A DNA stretch of 27,756 bases, from assembly GCA_001557035.1 (NCBI GenBank), contig LSKJ01000442.1:1-27756 (forward strand), read 5' to 3'. This document shows, one piece after another, positions 26,185 to 27,756 of this stretch. The notes under the pieces are model-generated. The model had not been told where the DNA came from. It saw nothing but the letters and a program-made list of their open reading frames with translations, and made no database searches. The stretch comes from Rhodospirillaceae bacterium CCH5-H10 (GTDB lineage: Bacteria > Pseudomonadota > Alphaproteobacteria > Reyranellales > Reyranellaceae). The position numbers and the translations under genes are program-made. Position 1 is the stretch's first letter, and the number at the start of each line of letters is the position of its first letter.

Positions 26185-26322
26185 TTGGCAATCGGCTGGC
26201 GGCACGCTACACAGCCTGAGCCTTGGGCACTGTCCGGGTTTAGGGAGGAGAGCGGCTAAAGCCGCCTACGACGAGTTTCGGGGGTTAAAGGACGGCGGAT
26301 CGATGATCCGCCGTTTTCTTTT
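26185..26322 (+). ncRNA. Possible small RNA with promoter and terminator
   Basis: In the 251-base convergent gap, TTGGCA (26185-26190) and TACACA (26208-26213) lie 17 bases apart. About 7 bases later begins a stretch of roughly 100 bases that ends in a strong terminator. It contains a GCGGC/GCCGC hairpin with a TAAA loop (26252-26265) and a purine-rich GGGAGGAG at 26243-26250. No plausible coding frame fits it. I do not recognise a known RNA family. The alternative is a long 3' untranslated tail of the purine permease gene. The complementary strand would carry a CUCCUCCC anti-Shine-Dalgarno-like motif, so a minus-strand RNA is also possible. Confidence 0.35.
26292..26322 (+). terminator. Plus-strand intrinsic terminator
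   Basis: ACGGCGGATC (26292-26301) and GATCCGCCGT (26305-26314) form a perfect 10-bp stem with a GAT loop, followed by TTTCTTTT. It faces the plus strand, ending either the purine permease message or a separate small RNA, and lies only about 20 bases from the end of the opposing DUF1467 gene. Confidence 0.85.
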
Positions 26323-26343
26323 GGCGAAATGCCGAGCGTGCTT

Positions 26344-26589
26344 TCAGGAGCCCTCGAGGCGCCGGAAGCTGAAGACGTCGGCCTGGTAGAGGCCATAGAA
26401 AGCCAGCCAAAGCACACCCGAGACGATCGTCGTGATGATGGCTTTCCGGAGCAGTTCCGGACGCTCGGGCGCGCCCCTCTCCTCGCCTCGACCAGGATTC
26501 TCCGCCCTTCGGACACCCAGCGGCAGGATGCAGAACAGGATCGTCCACCAGATCACGAAGTAGACCATGATGCCGGTAGCCCAGCCCAT
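26344..26589 (-). CDS. DUF1467 family membrane protein
   Basis: An 81-residue protein with two transmembrane helices: residues about 4-24 (ATGIMVYFVIWWTILFCILP) and 50-68 (AIITTIVSGVLWLAFYGLYQ). Between them lies a polar loop with LGVRRAENPGRGEERGAPERP. The first helix running into PLGVR, and a loop ending GAPE-P-LLRKA, are the pattern of DUF1467, a family largely confined to alphaproteobacteria and without a known function. The ATG has GAGGAG at good spacing, and this site overlaps the stop codon of mce, so the two are co-translated. In relatives it commonly lies between mce and proS, as here apart from the inserted permease. Confidence 0.88.
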   Translation of the reverse strand: MGWATGIMVYFVIWWTILFCILPLGVRRAENPGRGEERGAPERPELLRKAIITTIVSGVLWLAFYGLYQADVFSFRRLEGS

Positions 26590-26600
26590 GGCGGCGCTCC

Positions 26601-27005
26601 TCAGACCTGTTCGAGTTCAATCAGCGTACCGGTGAAGTCCTTGGGGTGCAGGAACAGCACGGGCTTGTCGTGGGCGCCGATCTTGGGCTCGCCGTCGCCC
26701 AACACGCGCGCACCCTGCGATTTCAGTTTGTCGCGCGCGGCATAAATGTCCTCGACCTCGTAGCAGACATGATGGATGCCGCCGTCGGCGTTGCGCGCGA
26801 GAAAGTTGGCGATCGGCGACTTCTCGCCGAGCGGATGCAGCAGCTCGATCTTGGTATTCGGCAGTTCGACGAACACGACGGTCACGCCGTGGGCCGGCTG
26901 TTCCTTGGGTGCGCTGACCTTGGCGCCCATCACGGAGCGGTAGAGTTCCGTGGCTTTGGCCAGGTCGGGCACGGCAATCGCGATGTGGTTGAGGCGTCCG
27001 ATCAT
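26601..27005 (-). CDS. mce: Methylmalonyl-CoA epimerase
   Basis: The epimerase interconverts the (R) and (S) forms of methylmalonyl-CoA, needed to pass propionyl-CoA carbon into succinyl-CoA. The 134-residue VOC-fold protein has the metal ligands His7 (LNHIAIAV), His78 or His79 (GIHHVCYEV) and Glu130 (GTLIELEQ), together with IELLHPLGEKSPIANFL, typical of the epimerase rather than glyoxalase. The HPKDFTGTLIELEQ ending is diagnostic. The ATG at 27005 has GGGAG seven bases upstream. The gene lies between rnj and DUF1467, a conserved alphaproteobacterial order. The mutase and carboxylase partners are not in the window. Confidence 0.93.
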   Translation of the reverse strand: MIGRLNHIAIAVPDLAKATELYRSVMGAKVSAPKEQPAHGVTVVFVELPNTKIELLHPLGEKSPIANFLARNADGGIHHVCYEVEDIYAARDKLKSQGARVLGDGEPKIGAHDKPVLFLHPKDFTGTLIELEQV

Positions 27006-27029
27006 CGTTTTCTCCCGCGGCTGCGCGCC

Positions 27030-27755
27030 TTAGATGCGGACGATGTGAACGTCCGTCAACGGCTTCTTGCCGAGGTGCGCCCGCACGACGCGCCGGACGG
27101 CCTGGCGGGCCGCCTCCTCGATGCGCCGGTCGTCCGAGCGCTCGGACGAATTGAGGTCGGCCAGCATCTCGGACAGCGAGTCCACGATGGCCTCCTCCAG
27201 TTCCCCCTCCTCGTCGTCGATGCCCCGCAGCGAGACCTTGGGCGGCGCCAGGGGCTTGCCCTTTCGGTCAATCACGAGGGTGGCCGCGGCCGCGCCGTTC
27301 CACAGGAGCTTGCGGCGCTCCCGGAGCGACTCGCCGTCCAGCGGTATGAGGCCGTCGCCGTCGCGCGCCAGCCGGCCGGAAAAGACATGGTCGATGACCT
27401 CGGCCGGCCCGGGCGCCAATCGCACCAGGGTCCCGTTGGGCGCCACGATCGTCTCTGGCACCTGGCAGGCCCGGGCGAGTTCGGCGTGCTCCATCATGTG
27501 CCGGACCTCGCCATGGACCGGCAGCGCGATCTTCGGCCTGACCCATTGATAGACACGGATCAGTTCCTCCCGCGCCGGATGGCCGGAGACGTGGATGTCG
27601 GCCTCCCGGTCGGTGACCACTTTCACGCCCCGCGCCATCAGGGCGTTCTGCAGGCGCCCGACCGAGTGCTCGTTGCCGGGAATGACGCGCGACGAGAAGA
27701 TCGCGGTGTCGCCGGCTTCAAGGATCAGGTCGCGGTGCTCGCCCCCCGCCAGCTT
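27030..27755 (-). CDS. rnj: Ribonuclease J, C-terminal part (5' truncated by window end)
   Basis: RNase J is a metallo-beta-lactamase/beta-CASP ribonuclease with 5'-3' exo- and endo-activity in RNA turnover and rRNA maturation. The frame is open to base 27755, so only the last 241 codons are present. Visible parts are the end of the beta-CASP domain (TAIFSSRVIPGNE), the conserved IHVSGHPAREEL, the motif with LPVHGEVRHMMEHAEL, the linker ANGTLVRLAPG, and the C-terminal domain ending VRAHLGKKPLTDVHIVRI. The catalytic HxHxDH motif lies outside the window. It starts a minus-strand run rnj-mce-DUF1467, with 24 bases to mce. Confidence 0.93.
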   Translation of the reverse strand, partial: KLAGGEHRDLILEAGDTAIFSSRVIPGNEHSVGRLQNALMARGVKVVTDREADIHVSGHPAREELIRVYQWVRPKIALPVHGEVRHMMEHAELARACQVPETIVAPNGTLVRLAPGPAEVIDHVFSGRLARDGDGLIPLDGESLRERRKLLWNGAAAATLVIDRKGKPLAPPKVSLRGIDDEEGELEEAIVDSLSEMLADLNSSERSDDRRIEEAARQAVRRVVRAHLGKKPLTDVHIVRI

Positions 27756-27756
27756 G

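Noticed and set aside
26114..26389. Plus-strand open frame of 91 codons in the convergent gap
   Set aside because: It runs through an intrinsic terminator and into the opposite gene, has no good ribosome site and resembles no family.

Overview
The window is chromosomal core DNA, about two-thirds G+C by eye, from an alphaproteobacterium. The main evidence is gene order. The run rpsB-tsf-pyrH-frr-uppS-cdsA-dxr-rseP-bamA-fabZ lies near gltA and gltX, and a second block, rnj-mce-DUF1467-proS-lolC/E-lolD-dnaE, follows; both orders are typical of that class. The short ProS of 437 residues and the DUF1467 protein also fit. I cannot fix the genus. No mobile element, CRISPR array, tRNA or rRNA was seen, and coding density is very high.

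Layout. Positions 1-4800 run on the plus strand: the 3' end of gltX, glnS, a DMT/EamA transporter, gltA and a 69-residue membrane micro-protein, closed by a strong intrinsic terminator at 4771-4796. Positions 4902-15561 are on the minus strand. Starting from a putative promoter near 15550, the transcript encodes S2, EF-Ts, UMP kinase, ribosome recycling factor, undecaprenyl-PP synthase, CDP-diglyceride synthase, Dxr, RseP, BamA, FabZ and then a glyoxalase I. Positions 15582-24647 (minus) form a second set: proS, two tandem LolC/E permeases, lolD, dnaE and a DUF72 gene, with several overlapping junctions. A divergent NCS2 purine permease (24800-26092, plus) sits between proS and the minus-strand DUF1467-mce-rnj group; rnj runs off the window end.

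How the genes work together. The minus-strand block couples translation (S2, EF-Ts, RRF) with pyrimidine nucleotide supply, isoprenoid and undecaprenyl carriers, phospholipid precursors, outer-membrane protein assembly (BamA), envelope-stress proteolysis (RseP) and fatty-acid synthesis (FabZ). The neighbouring Lol genes move lipoproteins to the outer membrane. 

The points most worth a second look are these. The lpxD, lpxA, lpxI and lpxB genes that usually flank fabZ in this cluster are absent, and a pair of perfect hairpins lies where the cluster ends. The Lol permease gene is present as two tandem copies. The DUF1467/NCS2 convergent intergenic region carries a possible small RNA, with opposed terminators that cross each other.
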